From contig JAPFFF010000017.1 in assembly GCA_039105265.1 (NCBI GenBank), positions 2,418,001 through 2,482,000 of the forward strand: DNA of 64,000 nucleotides, in the 5' to 3' direction. Each line of letters opens with the position of its first letter. The stretch's first letter is position 1. This stretch comes from Tritrichomonas musculus. Lineage: Eukaryota; Parabasalia; Tritrichomonadida; Tritrichomonadidae. The position numbers were made by a program, and so were the translations under genes. The notes beneath the pieces are model-generated. The model was not told the DNA's origin. It saw nothing but the letters and a program-made list of their open reading frames with translations, and ran no database searches. Positions 32,601 through 42,649 of the stretch are shown piece by piece.

Positions 32601-33351
32601 TGGGGCTTTTTCGATGACTTTCGAAGGTGCCACTTTCCTTCATGAAAACTCAATTGTTGAATTAATTATCAAATTTTTAAAGTATCATGACTATCGTTTT
32701 CTAGCTCTTACTGTTCTTACATCACAATCATTACAAATTCCATCTTCCGTGGCTCTTACCAAATCACTTTCAATTGTTATTGATAAACTTAGAAAATGCT
32801 ATAAAATCAAAAATCAAGCAAATGATAATGATAATGAAGAAGAAGAAGAAGAAGAAGAAGAAGATAATGATTATTATGAATCCGATTCAGAAAGCGATGA
32901 TAATACAAATCCTCAAAAAATAATTGAAATTCTGAAGTTTAAATTACTTGCTATGAGTTTTATTGGTAATGTAATTGTCTGTCCTAAAGCTGCTTCTATC
33001 GCTGCTCGTTCTATAATTGACATTCTTCATTTCGCAAAAGATGAAGACCCAAGAGTAAAGCATCAGATTGCTAAAATTATTCAAATTATTATTGCTGCGC
33101 ATGAAACAAGAGATTTAGTTGATTATAGAGATGTCATATCTTTAACAATTAAAACTTTTCTTCCACTTCTCGATGATGAAAACATTGCAGCTGATGCTTA
33201 TAAAATATTTGAAATTTTAACAACTTTAGATTTCGGCCACCAGTTTTTATCAGATTATATAAACGTTTTCAAAGAAAAATTGGCTTTGATGAAAACATCG
33301 ATGGCTGAAAGGAGTTCATGCATTCGACTTATTGCTCGATTATCTCATTAA
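29683..33351 (+). CDS. TKL-like protein kinase, probable pseudokinase, with C-terminal helical repeats
   Basis: This 1222-residue protein starts with a helical region (about 1-215) typical of trichomonad TKL proteins. A kinase fold covers about 218-485. The lysine of VAIKVL is at 249, the catalytic loop reads HRDLNSSS at 341-348, and the metal motif reads DFK at 361-363. APE (TAPEMM) and the VDVYSFGIILWEIL helix are normal. Two residues needed for metal and ATP handling differ from the canon: the Asn five positions after HRD-Asp is Ser, and the Gly of DFG is Lys. Activity is therefore doubtful and a scaffold role is plausible. From about 560 on the protein is alpha-helical with ARM/HEAT-like periodicity and carries an acidic run of nine Glu around 32835-32862. 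Such kinase-plus-ARM proteins are common in trichomonads. Confidence 0.9.
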   Translation: MIETPSLGIRLNQYIQNLKLEILQICGECRSLFAHRAKIMYLSKYIHELFKQFSISSTDQRIASPSEEIHFRQLMYILCDIRALINNYITEQNFVHFVLNQPLDDVEKSLSDLKKEFDEHFYALLSNELKNKINFKFDNDEYEQCKFEDYGVLSQRLTNLTLETKTYESKRVELIEIINKRLSNSEISTSSTKTKKIYTEKEINDTLKNFKEYQINRDDYIKLGTKHYGSYSKVYTGINKKNGRIVAIKVLNGMYPSEAEFFHFKEYLSFFTAVKHPSVLSLVGFSSHPLPLLYITEYMSGGSLSSRLHDQHRQLDPSKQTIIALGIARGMQYIHSQGFIHRDLNSSSILLDEDDHPFISDFKLISHMKKGNMAIQHITSWTAPEMMIGSEYDQKVDVYSFGIILWEILTREVPFRGLSPFAIAHEVCESDSRPLIPQNCPPKLAKLIQACWHKNPRKRPDFKDIVYSFESGKIYFLGTSSGPIISYSRLFKGILYDQLTNQLSDYFSYDESTSEIKDEEESKNEPNLAARKRTIPSPREKAKKDEINIFDDDNIKVQLKIEEAINKFNNFSFDQMISLISSNPIALVNLLSRDLSHSEISQILTMKTFPKSLTRSVEVCEYPDFMNSLTSFFNTAISEKICDVYVFQGKPYLSILMRLFKKFGSTHVSNFVDVIDYLYGIEASLDFSFSLECFKSLSPFLISHYFETRKKITIFLNKVINQNAYDKKYSLIPIIPNLLENLKPEMPDDLLAPSLELCESLCSIQASLSFMIKYDAANAIVPLCLVSNDKISSQALHLINKILSNSKPSENFIQNYLSKFANFQFDSASSQAIEPLIVLTHLVKTPEFIHLFIDSNEAISTYSSYLESKDETVLSFALRLTFSLISLHKKPANFSIIGKQLISCLSNSNKLISMMASACLTSIVSSITDNFELFFTDSLLNYFKTSLDLNNVSHDHLVNEGEARVCICALKLAGAFSMTFEGATFLHENSIVELIIKFLKYHDYRFLALTVLTSQSLQIPSSVALTKSLSIVIDKLRKCYKIKNQANDNDNEEEEEEEEEDNDYYESDSESDDNTNPQKIIEILKFKLLAMSFIGNVIVCPKAASIAARSIIDILHFAKDEDPRVKHQIAKIIQIIIAAHETRDLVDYRDVISLTIKTFLPLLDDENIAADAYKIFEILTTLDFGHQFLSDYINVFKEKLALMKTSMAERSSCIRLIARLSH

Positions 33352-33736
33352 GATTAATCAGTATTTTTTTTTTGTGCGTTATGTTTTAATTATTGCTTAT
33401 CTTTTTTTGAAAGATATATTATATTGTTAAAGTTTGTAATTATATATAATTTTCGTTTTTATTTTTTTGAATCTTTCAATCAATTCGTTTTTTTTTTTTT
33501 TTTTTCATTCCTTTTATTTGCTGTATCCACCTTTGGAAAGAAGATTTTTGATTTCAAACAAGCGATTTCTAAGCAGTCAATTAAAACTTTTATGTGCTTA
33601 TGAAAATAATATGAAAACATATGCAACAATTAAAAATCTAATAAAGCCAAAAGCTTTATCAAGAAGTTAATTATTTTCAATTCTTTACAAAATATCAATT
33701 CTTACATATTTTATAAATATTATCGATGATATTTAT
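33352..33736. other. Convergent intergenic spacer
   Basis: The spacer sits between converging 3' ends. It has T runs near 33364 and 33489-33505. The 67-residue plus-strand frame at 33467-33670 has no recognisable feature and is not called. Confidence 0.5.
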
Positions 33737-34624
33737 TTAACAATTTAATCCTTGAATTTTTTCAATCAATTTAGTAATTTCATCCAGTTGATTACTCATG
33801 TTTTCTTGAAGTGGATTTATTCCAGTTATAAAGCTTTCGTATTTATTTTTAAGATCAATAAGAGGCTGATTAGCCTTTTCCATCTTTTGGCGTAAATCAT
33901 CAAGATCGTCTTGATATTGTGCTGTTTCTTTAATAATATTTCCATTTTCATCGATATATTTTTGAATTTGTTGAATCTCGTTATTTGCTTTACTCAAACT
34001 ATCTTGAACTTCTTTCATTTGCTGATTTTCATTAATGAAAATTTCTGTAAGTTCTGCGTTTTCAGAAGCTAATTGTTCAGCTTGCTCAAATATTTGATTA
34101 GCCTCTTTACTCTCCTCTTCTTTTATTTCCAGATCTTCTCTGAGTTTGTCTATTTCAGAAAGTGTTGCTTTGATTTTGTTTTCAGCGCTTTTAATACTTT
34201 TTTCTTTTTTGGCATTCCTCTTTTTTAACGCTTCAAATTTTTCTTCGAGTTGCTGCTTTTTATTTTCTAAATTTTGGAGATCGACATCTTCAAGCATTTT
34301 AGCAGGAACAAGTCCTTGAAGACGATTAACTTCTCCTTGAAGCCATTTAACTTGCGATTGTTCTCGTTGAAGTACTGTTTGTAAATTTTCCACTTCTGTA
34401 AAATTGGCCATCGCTTCAAGCGCTTGATTTCTTTGAGCATCACTAATTGTACCAAAACGAAGACCGAATGCATCTCGTATCAAAGATAATTCAATATCAC
34501 ACCTAGAAATTGTTTGTTGAAGTGAAGATAGTTCTTCTTTATGTTTAGCGATTTCTTCTGTCATATCATCACTCACTGCTTTGAGCTTTTGAGTCTTTTC
34601 ACGGAGACTCTGCTTTGATGCCAT
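33737..34624 (-). CDS. Coiled-coil protein, function unknown
   Basis: This 295-residue protein is Glu/Lys/Gln/Leu-rich with heptad spacing over nearly its whole length and has no membrane segment or signal peptide. The region around residues 45-60 (IRDAFGLRFGTISDAQR) is the only non-heptad interruption and may form a small head. It ends 160 bp upstream of the converging TKL-like gene's tail region and is followed on the same strand, 159 bp upstream, by the RhoGEF gene. It could be a cytoskeletal, basal-body or kinetochore component; the sequence does not say which. Confidence 0.85.
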   Translation of the reverse strand: MASKQSLREKTQKLKAVSDDMTEEIAKHKEELSSLQQTISRCDIELSLIRDAFGLRFGTISDAQRNQALEAMANFTEVENLQTVLQREQSQVKWLQGEVNRLQGLVPAKMLEDVDLQNLENKKQQLEEKFEALKKRNAKKEKSIKSAENKIKATLSEIDKLREDLEIKEEESKEANQIFEQAEQLASENAELTEIFINENQQMKEVQDSLSKANNEIQQIQKYIDENGNIIKETAQYQDDLDDLRQKMEKANQPLIDLKNKYESFITGINPLQENMSNQLDEITKLIEKIQGLNC

Positions 34625-34783
34625 CTCTCCTCTATTCTAAACGGCTTTAAGAAAATTAAAAATTTTCTATTTTGAATATTTTACAAATCTGACCGCCAAA
34701 AATTTAATTCAAATTTTTCGAAAAATTAACATATTTATTCAATAATATTGAAAAACACAGAAACATCCGCTTTTCTACTTTAT

Positions 34784-36244
34784 TTATTCATTATTCCCAT
34801 TTGCAATTTTGACCAAGCTCAAAAAATCATTCAAATCTTCTTTGCTTGAAAAAGTAATATCGTTTCCGTTTTCGTATGTATCATCGGCATCTGGCGATAC
34901 AATTCTCACAGATAATCCATCATCTAAGATTACCATAGGAACAGCATCTGATGGAAATTTATATCTGCAATATAAATCAAAAGAGTCAATCAAGAAAACA
35001 TAATCATTGCAAACAATAAAACGCCCTGTTAAGTTTCTACTTTTAATGATGGTGTCAAATTGTTTCAAAACTCTCCGATTAGGGCTCACATAACTAAAAT
35101 CATTATAATTTCTCATCTGTAAATCAGATAAGACTTTTTGTGTTTCGATAAAAGCGGTTTTTTCGTCAATTTCCTTATTGAGATCAATCATAGCAGACTG
35201 AGCTGCCTTCAAAAAGATATAATCAGGATGGTTAATTGGAGTTCCTTTGCTCATCTCGCGCATAAATAGAGAATATCTAGGTAATCTCTGGACTGGAGTT
35301 ATTAAATAACTTGCCAAATCACGCCCTTTCAAAGTTTGAGAAATTTGATCACTAACGCTTTGAAATTCAGGATCGTTTTTTTTCTCTTTCAGAAGTTGAT
35401 TGATGCTTGGGTAATTAGTAATGTAGTTGACAGAAACTTTGAAAAATGGAATATATTCTAAGAAGAGTCTTGCGAATTCTGTAGCATATCCATTCCCCTT
35501 TTGCTTAAGTAATGAATAAAATTCTTTATGATAATTAAGAATCATTGGAAAATCATTAAATAGTGTTCTAAAGTCTAATTCACCTAAATATGCATGATTT
35601 TGAAAAACACTTCTCCATACTTGAACAATAACAAATAAATCATTAATGTAGTTGTTTTCAGAGTATATTATCTCATTAATGACATTTACTCTAAAGTTCA
35701 GCTTTGATAGACACGCGTCTGAAATGTCTAATGAAACAGATACCTCATTTCCTGACTTTGATTTATCGAAAAGATCTTTAATTGGAGAATCTTTATTAAT
35801 TTCTTGATCATTTGCAGAAATTGAATTAACTTTAACAGATGCAGGAAAAGATTCTTCAATAATTGTGTAAAGGCGAGATAAATTTGATTGAAAATCAGAT
35901 TGAGAAATTATTGCAGTAATACGGGGTATCTTCTGGTCTGTGGTATGTTTAGGAAGTAAAAAGAGTAACTTTGAGTTTGGGTCAATATCTGAAAATGTAA
36001 ATAATGTAACTGATGGAATACTCCAAAGGTTTGGACGATCGTTAGAAATCAGATTTGGATAATCTATTAAAGGATGATCGTTAGAATTGAAAGCGTAAGC
36101 ATAATTCTCTGTTCGAAGCCAAAGTGAATTCTTACCAGGACAATACTGATTTAAAATATTTTGTGCAGTTAATTCTTTTTCCTTTTCCGAATTTATTTGA
36201 ACAATAATGTTCTTCCCATCGTCTGTACAAACACAAAAGAACAT
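34784..36244 (-). CDS. RhoGEF: DH-PH guanine nucleotide exchange factor
   Basis: Residues about 185-375 of 486 form a Dbl-homology domain. It opens with VINEIIYSENNYINDLFVIV (conserved region 1) and closes with the hallmark helix DLASYLITPVQRLPRYSLFM (conserved region 3, about 312-331). A PH-like domain follows at about 395-482 (LTGRFIVCNDYVFLIDSF, then an end helix LNDFLSLVKIAN). The first 180 residues resemble a ubiquitin-like or FERM-type module (FCVCTDDGKNIIVQIN, a possible sorting or Ras-association fold). DH proteins load GTP onto Rho/Rac GTPases at membranes and drive actin remodelling, which in trichomonads underlies amoeboid spreading and phagocytosis. Confidence in the DH domain is high; the N-terminal fold is uncertain. 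Confidence 0.93.
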   Translation of the reverse strand: MFFCVCTDDGKNIIVQINSEKEKELTAQNILNQYCPGKNSLWLRTENYAYAFNSNDHPLIDYPNLISNDRPNLWSIPSVTLFTFSDIDPNSKLLFLLPKHTTDQKIPRITAIISQSDFQSNLSRLYTIIEESFPASVKVNSISANDQEINKDSPIKDLFDKSKSGNEVSVSLDISDACLSKLNFRVNVINEIIYSENNYINDLFVIVQVWRSVFQNHAYLGELDFRTLFNDFPMILNYHKEFYSLLKQKGNGYATEFARLFLEYIPFFKVSVNYITNYPSINQLLKEKKNDPEFQSVSDQISQTLKGRDLASYLITPVQRLPRYSLFMREMSKGTPINHPDYIFLKAAQSAMIDLNKEIDEKTAFIETQKVLSDLQMRNYNDFSYVSPNRRVLKQFDTIIKSRNLTGRFIVCNDYVFLIDSFDLYCRYKFPSDAVPMVILDDGLSVRIVSPDADDTYENGNDITFSSKEDLNDFLSLVKIANGNNE

Positions 36245-36301
36245 TTAAAAAAAATTGAATCATTGAAAAGATGATTTTTTTTGTGAGAAGTAAAATAATT
36301 T

Positions 36302-37096
36302 TTAAGGACGTGGTAGGACCAAATATAATTTGAATTTTATGCGTAAATATCTCCTTAAATAATTTGTTATTGTAGTTCTAAAATATATTATTATATTATA
36401 TATTTGATATTTATTAAAATAAATCAATAATAAATGAGATCGCCTATGTATATGAAAGAAAAACATCCAAATTAAAAATGGCATTAAAATGAATAGAACA
36501 TCAGAACGACTTTATTAATCAAAAAATAAATGGTTTTTATTAAATATATACATGCTTGTTCACTTTTCCTATTGACCAAAATTACGCAATTTGAAAAAAA
36601 ATTTTAAAGATCATCAATATTCTGAAAAAATTTTGTTATACTTTTTTCTTAAATAGAGTTTAATTTTGGGATATTTGTAAGTTTACTATAATATTATTTA
36701 TTGCATACATTAAAATTCAATTTTAATGAGGAGATAACAAAAGTGGTTTTAGCCAAATTCATAACTTTCAAATGAATAGAAGTATGCGAATTCAGAAATG
36801 TAGCACTTGAACTATTAATATATCAAAATTAATCATGTGCTGAATATTTCCTATTGAGTATTTTTTTAATTCATTTACTTTTTTATTCAAAAATTTATAC
36901 TTCAAAAGGTCCGATATCATGTAAATTGAATGACAGCAAATTGTCTCCTGGGATAATTTTTGAAATTATTGGTAAAATAGTATTATATATTTAAATGTTA
37001 ATGCAATTTAATTGATAAAGTTTTGTGATAATAAATATTAAATGAGATATTTTACATATAAAAATGAGATTATATTTGGTCCTACCACGTCCTTAA
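36302..37096. mobile_element. 795-bp TTAA-flanked non-autonomous element (family 2)
   Basis: Ends are inverted copies of TTAAGGACGTGGTAGGACC, extending about 26 bp into AAATATAAT. TTAA lies at 36302-36305 and 37093-37096. A second copy in opposite orientation lies at 48460-49250. The interior is noncoding; a 60-residue frame at the left end is shared by both copies only because the DNA is shared. Confidence 0.9.
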
Positions 37097-37167
37097 TATT
37101 TTATCTTTTTTTGGAAGATTGAGAGCTTTATCGATTTCAATACAATTCTATCGTATTTTAATAGAAA

Positions 37168-37917
37168 TTAGAAAAAATTATTATTATTTCCTTCATCTAT
37201 ACTATCATAAAATTCACGTTCAAACTTTTGGAAAGAATCTTCTTTCGGTTCAAAAGGATCAACAGAATCAAGTATACTAGGACAATTGTTTTGTCTTAAT
37301 CCATCATAAGAGAATGGGCACTCAATTCCATTTCTTAACTCATCAAAGTCATCAAAAACATCAAACGAAATCGATGTAGGGATCATATTCTCAGGATTCG
37401 GCTCGTGACTTGGCATTGTTATTAATTCACCATTACCCTCTTTTACAGTAATCAACTTGCTTATAAGTTCATCATTATTTATAGATTTGTTATCATTTAC
37501 CGATTTATTTTTTCGATGTTTCACAATATTATCATGGCTTTGCCAACATTTTGCTTCAGCTTCTGTTGTAGATTTACTAAAATTCTCACACCAACGTATA
37601 ATCCAATTTTTTGGATCAGGAAGAAATGTATTAGGATATATTTCTGAAACATATTCGCGAATAGATGATGTAGTTTTTTTACATGAAAAACCATGAGTTC
37701 GAAAATTTCTATTCATTGTATTTGGCTTTATATTAGTAAAACTGCCAAATATTGAAGAGTTTAACATAAATTCCTTTTCATTTAGCCAGAATATTCCAAT
37801 CTCACATTTCTCTGCTGGATGATCTTCAACATATTTTAAGCATAACCAAGCAGTATGAATAAGCTTCATTTTATTATTTCTATCCGTAACTTTCCGTTTA
37901 AGCTCATTGAAATTCAT
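37168..37917 (-). CDS. Initiator-binding (IBD, IBP39-like) DNA-binding protein
   Basis: The 249-residue protein from the ATG at 37917 has an N-terminal domain (about 15-115) with the trichomonad initiator-binding-domain pattern: a helix with HTAWLCLKYV, then GIFWLNEKEFMLN, then NIKPNTMNRNFRTHGF as the recognition helix, and a distal FLPDPKNWIIRWCENF. In T. vaginalis IBP39 this winged-helix-like domain binds the Inr element around the transcription start of protein genes, and its C-terminal part contacts RNA polymerase II. The remaining 130 residues here are acidic, Asn/Ser-rich and end in an Asp/Glu/Phe tail (FEREFYDSIDEGNNNNFF), in keeping with a polymerase or activator contact. Trichomonads have several IBD paralogues, so this need not be the general factor. 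Confidence 0.85.
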   Translation of the reverse strand: MNFNELKRKVTDRNNKMKLIHTAWLCLKYVEDHPAEKCEIGIFWLNEKEFMLNSSIFGSFTNIKPNTMNRNFRTHGFSCKKTTSSIREYVSEIYPNTFLPDPKNWIIRWCENFSKSTTEAEAKCWQSHDNIVKHRKNKSVNDNKSINNDELISKLITVKEGNGELITMPSHEPNPENMIPTSISFDVFDDFDELRNGIECPFSYDGLRQNNCPSILDSVDPFEPKEDSFQKFEREFYDSIDEGNNNNFF

Positions 37918-38127
37918 GAATCGAAATGATGACAAAAAAATATTAAAATTTTGCCTCAAAATTTAATATGTTTTTGGTCGATTGTACTTCACTAGGAAGT
38001 GAAATGTGATTTGAAAAAAATCAAACTTTTTTGAATTAAAAAAAAATTTTACAATATTAAAGCACGCTAATCTTTATATTATTTATCTTTAGAAATAGGA
38101 GATAAAAATAACATTTTTTTTTTTTTT

Positions 38128-39192
38128 TTAGAAAGTTGGCGTTCTTCTCGAATTGTTACGGTTCTCACGCTGCTTTCTGAGCATTCCTTGAATTGGATCA
38201 CCAGTTCCATATTCAGCATGTAAATTTCTATTTTCATAATATCTAATTTTTTCACCTCTTAAAGTTCTTTGCTGTTCACGTAATTCAATTTCTCTTGTTT
38301 GCTTTTTCATAGATGGTACCATCAATATGTTAGCTGATTTGTAGTCGTCATCTTCTGTTGGAGGAGGAGGAGCTCTGAATTTCATATATCTTTTTGTTGA
38401 GCAATCAGAGTGAGTTCCTTCAATATCAGAAATATCATATTGAGTGTCTGGCCCTTGTCGTCCTTTTGGAGGTGGTTTGGCTTTTCCAAAGTCATCTTTA
38501 ATTGTCATACCATTGAATGTGTAAACTGGATTTAAAGGATCTGTAACTCTTGTTGTTTTAAATATTCCATCATTGTTAATATCTCTGACATTCATTGTAT
38601 CGATGCCATTACGCATTTCACGCATTCTTTTTGCTGGTCTAGATCCAGAAATATCATCAACTTTCATAATATCTTTTGGCGGTTTGCTAGATTTATAAGT
38701 CATTGGTGATGCTCCCTCAACATCATCATTTTTCATATGATCACGAATAAAAGGGGGATTTTCGTCAACGGCAGATGACCATTTTGACCAATCAATATTT
38801 TGTTTATTAGGCCAGTCATATTTAGGATCAACAGGATTTACCATTCGATTAGAGTGAGGAAGTTGCCTGAATATACGAGGCTTTGAACCTTCAATATCAT
38901 CGTGATTCATTAAATCAACAGGTTTTTTAGTAACATCAACCATTGGTCTTGTTGAAGTACCTGGAATGTCTGTAGTATTTAAAGTAAAGTCATGCGGAAC
39001 AATCTTTGGTGGAACATACCTAGCACCTTCAATATCGTCGTTACGGTTTATAAAATTGTCTTTTGGAGATTTGACGAGCGGCTTTTTGTTTGGTATGGTC
39101 TGAAGATTCATTGTTTGGAGAGTTTTCTCCCCTCCGGTAATATCAAAAACAATCTGACTGGCGTTTTTATCGTGATGAAATCGAGTTGTCAT
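38128..39192 (-). CDS. DI-x-G repeat protein, unknown function
   Basis: This 354-residue basic, Pro/Asn-rich protein carries at least seven short motifs of the form D-I/V-x-G-[AST]: DIEGARY, DIPGTST, DIEGSKP, DVEGASP, DISGSRP, a decayed DINNDGI and DIEGTHS. They are spaced about 30-45 residues apart and mostly preceded by Asn/Met-Asn/Lys. The motif, the lack of globular signature and the basic C-terminus (IELREQQRTLRGEKIRYYENRN) are reminiscent of microtubule- or axoneme-associated repeat proteins of protists, but this is a resemblance and not an assignment. It has no signal peptide or membrane segment. It lies 211 bp upstream of the IBD gene on the same strand. Confidence 0.85.
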   Translation of the reverse strand: MTTRFHHDKNASQIVFDITGGEKTLQTMNLQTIPNKKPLVKSPKDNFINRNDDIEGARYVPPKIVPHDFTLNTTDIPGTSTRPMVDVTKKPVDLMNHDDIEGSKPRIFRQLPHSNRMVNPVDPKYDWPNKQNIDWSKWSSAVDENPPFIRDHMKNDDVEGASPMTYKSSKPPKDIMKVDDISGSRPAKRMREMRNGIDTMNVRDINNDGIFKTTRVTDPLNPVYTFNGMTIKDDFGKAKPPPKGRQGPDTQYDISDIEGTHSDCSTKRYMKFRAPPPPTEDDDYKSANILMVPSMKKQTREIELREQQRTLRGEKIRYYENRNLHAEYGTGDPIQGMLRKQRENRNNSRRTPTF

Positions 39193-39416
39193 ATAGGAGG
39201 ATTATAATTTTTCAAAAATACGTTAACAATCAAATAACGTTTTTTACTCTTATCTTTTTTCAAATGGCAATTTCTTAATAATTAGTGTTATTATCATGAT
39301 ATAAGAGAAAAAAAGAATAAAAATCCTTTTTTAAAAATTGAAAGCATTATTTTTCATAAACTTCACAATTAGAAAACAAAACAAATCTATTAATTTTTCA
39401 GGGATAATTTTAAAAA

Positions 39417-40549
39417 TGCTCTGTGAAGATAATTTATTGAGTATAAACGATTTTGAAATGCAAGAAAAAAATTGTAAAAAAGATGATTGGAAGTATTATG
39501 AAATTGCGGAATTAAAAAATGGCGTTAAATATCTTGCTAAAGCCTCATCAAAAGATTTAAAAGAATTTATCAGACAGAAGATTGTAAATTTATCAAGAGA
39601 AGTGAACATTTTTTCTAAAATTAATTACTCCGTCAATATTGAAATTTAAAGGATTCAGTTTATCTAATTTTAAAAGCAAGCCAAAATCAATCATTATAAT
39701 GGAATATACTTCAAATATTGTATTATATAAGCTCTTTTCATATTATGATCGTGATCTTTTTTCTATTATTCTTCATAAAAGAGAAAACGAAAAAGAAAAC
39801 AATATATTTTCAAATTTGAATGAAACAAAAAAATTGATTAATATCCATGGGATAGCCACAGCCATGTCCTATCTACATAGATATCGATCTCATAATATTA
39901 TATCTAAAACTATCTGGTTTTGACCAAATAAAGGAGTCAAAAATCAAAAGAACAGATGAATATTTAGCACCAGAAATTTTATCACATTTAAGATACAGTT
40001 TATCAAGCGAAGTCCATGCTTTTTCAATTCTTATGTATGAAATTATGACCAGTACTAAATATTTTAACGATTTTAAACATATATGTGACTTTATTCCAGT
40101 ATTTCTATAAAAAAAAATTTAAAGACCAAAGTTCAATGATGATGTTCCTTTTTGCTATGTTGGTCCTATTGAAAGATGCTGGTCACATGAACCAGAAAAA
40201 AAAAAAAAGACCAACATTTGATGAAATTGCAACCGAGCTTAAAACAAATCCTAATTTTATTGAAGAGAATGTTGACAAGGAAGAATTTTTTAGCTATGCT
40301 AAATTCATTGATGAAGCAGAAAAATCTTTCTATCAAACCAAAAGTGACAGAAAACTTGACGAAGCTTTATCAAATATTCATGAATTATATGAAATTGAAA
40401 GCATGAAAGAATTTAAAAACTTTAACTTTGACTTGACCAAATTTGAATTATTACCTGGCAAAATAGTTAACAATGACGTGTACAATATATGTGAAAAGGA
40501 AACTTTATATGAGAAAAAAAAAAATTACCGATTTCGATTAGAAAAATAA
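39417..40549 (+). pseudogene. TKL-type kinase domain, degenerate copy 1
   Basis: Pieces of one kinase domain occur in order but in different frames: an N-lobe with YLAKASSKDLKEF, then SIIIMEYTSN, IHGIATAMSYLHR at the catalytic helix, EILSHLRYSLSSEVHAFSIL in the APE region, and KKRPTFDEIATELKTNPNF at the end of the C-lobe. The catalytic loop is not conserved (HNIISK in place of HRDLK). Several breaks separate the pieces. The end of this copy joins a linker of about 100 residues (KFEL-like opening of the next kinase). Confidence 0.78.
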
Positions 40550-40689
40550 AAGAACAGTCAAGATTTTAATCATAATAATGATTCTGACTATGACATAGTG
40601 ATGAACAGCTCTTCTCGCTCAAGTTTATGCTAAAAAAATTAGTCAGTTTTATAAAAATGAAATCATAACTGTTATTTTATTCATTCTCA

Positions 40690-41640
40690 TTGATAATATA
40701 TGAATTAATAGCAGGAAAGAGAGCATTTGAAGAAATGACGAGTCCTAAAGAAATCAAAGAACACATTTGTGTTTATTTTCAGAACCTATTTGTCCATCAT
40801 ATCAGAATCACATAGAAAGTTGCTCGAGTTCTAACGCAGAAGGTCGTCCTACATTTTCAGAAAATGTTACAGAATTAAAAACCAATCAAAATTTTTTTAC
40901 AGAAAACATTAATAAAGAAGAATATATAAAACATCTTAATTAAGCTCAAGTCTCTTAATATTCTGATGGAATCTAAATATAAAGATAGATTGTCTGAATT
41001 TAAGGATATTGAAGCCAAAATTATTTTTTGAAGCATTTATGACACTAAACACAATGATATTTTATTAACTTATGATTTCATAGGCATTAAAAAATTCGAA
41101 AAGAAGAAATTCACTCATGTTGAAGAAAACTCATATAGGATATATGAAATTGCTGATAAAAAGACATGATCAAATTACATAGCCAAACGAATTAAAGAAC
41201 CTTTGAATAAATTTTATTGTTTTGAGAAAGAGATATTCTATAAAGAAGTCAATTATTTATTAGATTTAAGACATCCATCAATTTTAACATTCATTGGATA
41301 TAGTCCTCTTTATTTCAAAGATTATGGAAAGAATTTTTGATTTAGATATGAAAAATACAAATGAACAAAACGACTCATTATTATTTATGGAATTACATCA
41401 TGCATTTCATATTTGCATTCAGTTTACATTATTCATTTCGGCTTAAAAGCATCCATTATTTATTTCAGAATTTGGAGAATTTGAAAATATTTCTGATATT
41501 CTGCAATTGAATATTGATAGCATTTGTTATGAAGAAGATTATCGTATTGCACCCGAAATATATTCTTTTTGGAACTCCTAGTACAACAGGAGATGTTTAT
41601 TCTTTTTCAGCGATTTTATATCAATTAGCAACAAAGTTGA
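40690..41640 (+). pseudogene. TKL-type kinase domains, degenerate copies 2-3
   Basis: A C-lobe remnant (AGKRAFEEMTSPKEIKE and a following GRPTFSENVTELKTN-like end) is followed near 41085 by a new N-lobe, KFEKKKFTHVEENSYRIYEI, and LLDLRHPSILTFIGYSP. Stops and frame changes are frequent. The arrangement repeats that of copy 1, so this was a protein or gene cluster with tandem kinase domains. Confidence 0.7.
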
Positions 41641-41779
41641 TTATGATATAATTAAAAATGTTTGTGATAAATAATTTTCGACCAAAAATATATTCTTCTT
41701 AGTCAAACAACTAAAAGAACAACAAAAAATCTCTTTAAAGAAAGAAAGTGGCATTTATTCTGATGATGACTTCTTCTTG

Positions 41780-42600
41780 GGTTTGTCTAGATTTGAAAGA
41801 AAAGAAATAATTTATAAAGGTGACTTTTCAAAGTTGTATAAATTCATAGAAAAAGAGACATGAAAAATTCTAATTGGTCAAATGTCAATGGTCAAAACGG
41901 GCCACATTTCAAAGGATGATGCGCCACAATTAAAAATTGAATTGAAAAAGATTTTCCAATTAAATCATCCGTCATTATTGGCATTTATAGGATGCAGTCC
42001 AGTTTACTTCAAGAAAGAAAAGAAGCCTGTCATTGTCACCTAATTTTCACCGAACAAGTCACTTGAAAACATCATTCAAATTGAAAGAATGAATCATAAT
42101 ATTCAAGTTTGGAACGACACTAAAAAAGTTAATCAATATATATGGAATTGCTGCTAGAATGTCATATCTTCATTCAAACTGTATCATTCATTGTTTTTTT
42201 AAAACCGTCAAATATTTGTTTTGACACAGATAATATTACATTGCAATCGATCTCAGGAAGTAAATGTACTCCAATTTGCACAGCTCCAGAAGTAATGCAG
42301 AACATCATGTACATGTTGTTCAAATGACGTTTATGAATTCGCATTCATTGTTTTCGAGTTAATGACATTGAAAGCACCTTTTGAAGAGATTCACAAATAA
42401 CAGCCAAATTTTCGAAGATGTTGCTGTGAAACAGAGGCGGCCTGAGATAAAAGAAGCAGTGAATGCAAGTTACATGAATTTGATTGAAAGATACTGGTCT
42501 CAAAAACCGAGTGAAAGGCCATCTTTCGATGAAATTGTCTACGGATTAAAAATGGACAGCGATTCATCACTGATAAAAAGGACATCAACGATTGCATGAA
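41780..42600 (+). pseudogene. TKL-type kinase domain, degenerate copy 4
   Basis: The N-lobe starts FERKEIIYKGDFSKLYKF, continues as IFQLNHPSLLAFIGCSPVYF, then IYGIAARMSYLHSNCIIH and TAPEVM, and closes with RYWSQKPSERPSFDEIVYGL at 42490. The linker style FEXKXI... is shared with copy 3. The HRD loop is lost (IIHCFFK). Confidence 0.75.
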
Positions 42601-42649
42601 ATACATCAATTTCATAGACTAACATGCAAAACCAAACTTACGCCAAAAA

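Noticed and set aside
36302-36484. 60-residue frame shared by both family-2 elements (also 49072-49275)
   Set aside because: It is shared because the DNA of the elements is shared, and it starts in the terminal repeat. Composition and length do not suggest a gene.
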